Shown here: one piece after another, positions 5,306 through 6,296 of the stretch
Position numbering within the stretch: the first letter of the stretch is position 1
How the letters are laid out: the number at the start of each line of letters is the position of its first letter
Origin: an uncultured Archangium sp.
GTDB taxonomy: Bacteria > Myxococcota > Myxococcia > Myxococcales > Myxococcaceae
Length of the DNA: 6,296 nt
Direction: 5' to 3'
NCBI GenBank assembly: GCA_946479335.1
Contig: CAMLFP010000332.1
Location: forward strand, 1-6,296
Notes under the pieces: model-generated
Seen by the model: only the letters and a program-made list of their open reading frames with translations
What the model was told of the DNA's origin: nothing
The model's database searches: none
Made by a program: the position numbers and the translations under genes

Positions 5306-6294
5306 GCCGCGGCCGACCGTTCTGCGCGGCTCCGCGCAAAGAGCTCGCTCATCACCTCTTCGAGCGGCGGGTCTTCGACGTTCAGGTCGCGCACCGGAAG
5401 TTCTGCGAGCGCGCGCGCGACGACCGTGTTCACCGCGTCATGGGGGATCTGCAGCACCGCTTCGGCGGCCTCGTGCTTCACCACGTTGCCGAGCTCCTTC
5501 ACGCGCTCGGTCGGCACCTCCGTCGAGAAGCGCAGCACCACCCGCTTCTCGGGGCGCACGCGCTGCACCAGCTGCTCGAGCTTGCCGTCGTACGAGAGCA
5601 CGCCCTTGTCGATGACGATGACCCGCGGGCAGAGCGCGGCGACGTCGTCCATGTAGTGCGAGGTGAGGATCAGCGTCGCCCCGTGCTCCGCGTTGTACCG
5701 GCGGATGAAGTCGCGCATCGCGACCTGCATCGAGACATCGAGGCCGATGGTGGGCTCGTCGAGGAACAGCACCTTCGGCCCGTGAATGAGCGCGCCCGCC
5801 AGCTCGCACTTCATGCGCTCGCCGAGCGAGAGCTGCCGCGTCGGCTTGCCGAGGAGGTCACCGAGTTCCAGCAGCTCCGTGAGCTCCTTGAGGCGCTTGT
5901 TGAAGACGTCGCGCGGCACTTCGTAGACCGCGCGGTTCAGCTCGTACGTCTCCGCGGGCGGGAGGTCCCACATGAGCTGCTGCTTCTGGCCCATGACGAG
6001 CATGATCTTCTTGAGGAAGTCGACCTCGCGCTTCTGCGGCACGTGCCCGTCGACGGTGACTTCTCCTTCGGTGGGGTGCAGCAGCCCCGACGCCATCTTG
6101 AGCGTCGTCGTCTTGCCGGCGCCGTTCGGCCCGAGGAAGCCGACGCACTCCCCGGGCGCGATGTCGAACTCGATGCCGTCGACCGCCTTCACCAGCTGGT
6201 AGTCGCGCTTGAAGAGCGACTTGAACGCCGCCTTCATGCCCGGCGGGCGCTTGTGCACGCGGTAGTGCTTCTTGAGGCCTCGCACGCGAATCAT
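5302..6294 (-). CDS. ABC transporter ATP-binding protein (COG4586-like, ABC-2 exporter)
   Basis: A 330-residue ATPase that should power the exporter formed with the two permeases. All nucleotide-binding motifs are intact: Walker A GPNGAGKT (55-62), Q-loop near Q103-Q105 (VMGQKQQL), signature LSLGER (155-160), Walker B VLFLDEP (175-181, with D179 and catalytic E180), D-loop GLD (184-186) and H-switch H213 (LTSHY). A basic insertion at about 14-34 before the ATP-binding core (MKAAFKSLFKRDYQLVKAVD) and a C-terminal extension (about 245-330) are typical of the COG4586 group and distinguish it from short DrrA-like ATPases. The ATG at 6292-6294 fits the family start (MI-V--L-K-Y), but only two upstream bases are present, so its ribosome site and promoter are outside the window and a slightly longer protein cannot be excluded. 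Confidence 0.92.
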   Translation of the reverse strand: MIRVRGLKKHYRVHKRPPGMKAAFKSLFKRDYQLVKAVDGIEFDIAPGECVGFLGPNGAGKTTTLKMASGLLHPTEGEVTVDGHVPQKREVDFLKKIMLVMGQKQQLMWDLPPAETYELNRAVYEVPRDVFNKRLKELTELLELGDLLGKPTRQLSLGERMKCELAGALIHGPKVLFLDEPTIGLDVSMQVAMRDFIRRYNAEHGATLILTSHYMDDVAALCPRVIVIDKGVLSYDGKLEQLVQRVRPEKRVVLRFSTEVPTERVKELGNVVKHEAAEAVLQIPHDAVNTVVARALAELPVRDLNVEDPPLEEVMSELFARSRAERSAAA

Positions 6295-6296
6295 GG

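Noticed and set aside
5406..5418. Alternating GC run (GCGCGCGCG) inside the ATPase gene
   Set aside because: It encodes ordinary Ala-Arg codons of the C-terminal domain, and such runs are expected at this GC content.
4115..5656. 513-codon open frame on the forward strand
   Set aside because: It runs antisense through both ABC permeases and into the ATPase, and its translation is an Arg/His/Glu/Asp-rich low-complexity string typical of the opposite strand of high-GC genes. The reverse-strand proteins have clear family motifs.

Overview
This is a gene-dense, high-GC window (hand-counted lines mostly 60-78% G+C) with short or zero intergenic gaps. Protein families, GTG starts and GC content suggest a proteobacterium-like or myxobacterial chromosome. 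That taxonomic guess is weak, because no rRNA or clear marker gene is present. No RNA gene, IS element, CRISPR array or phage gene was seen.

Layout, left to right. The last 42 codons of a forward gene, probably a cytochrome P450, end at 131. A reverse-strand block follows. Read in its own direction it starts at 3089 with an exonuclease III (xth) gene and continues with two SPFH/band-7 membrane proteins (2300-1284 and 1287-391, overlapping by 4 bases) and a 70-residue four-cysteine zinc-ribbon protein (347-135). Gaps in this block are 33 bp, an overlap and 43 bp, so it may be one transcription unit. At 3126-3700 a forward-strand ccdAB-type toxin-antitoxin pair interrupts the reverse-strand run. 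From 6294 back to 3701 lies a compact three-gene ABC-2 exporter operon: one ATPase and two different six-TM-type permeases, with overlapping or abutting start and stop codons.

How the parts work together. The ABC genes should make one exporter (ATPase dimer plus a permease heterodimer) of unknown substrate. CcdA should neutralise CcdB and autorepress the pair. The 36-bp gap between ccdA and the divergent xth gene carries two adjacent copies of an ATGCGCAT palindrome, a good candidate for the CcdA/CcdB operator. It is close enough to xth to influence the DNA-repair gene and the genes downstream of it. The two SPFH proteins probably form a hetero-oligomeric membrane assembly in the style of HflK/HflC, but no partner protease (FtsH) or NfeD gene lies beside them.

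The most promising unusual points are the xth/ccdAB divergent control region, the unusual C-terminus of the CcdB toxin, and the paired-SPFH plus zinc-ribbon cluster. I did not find strong evidence for a wholly new system.
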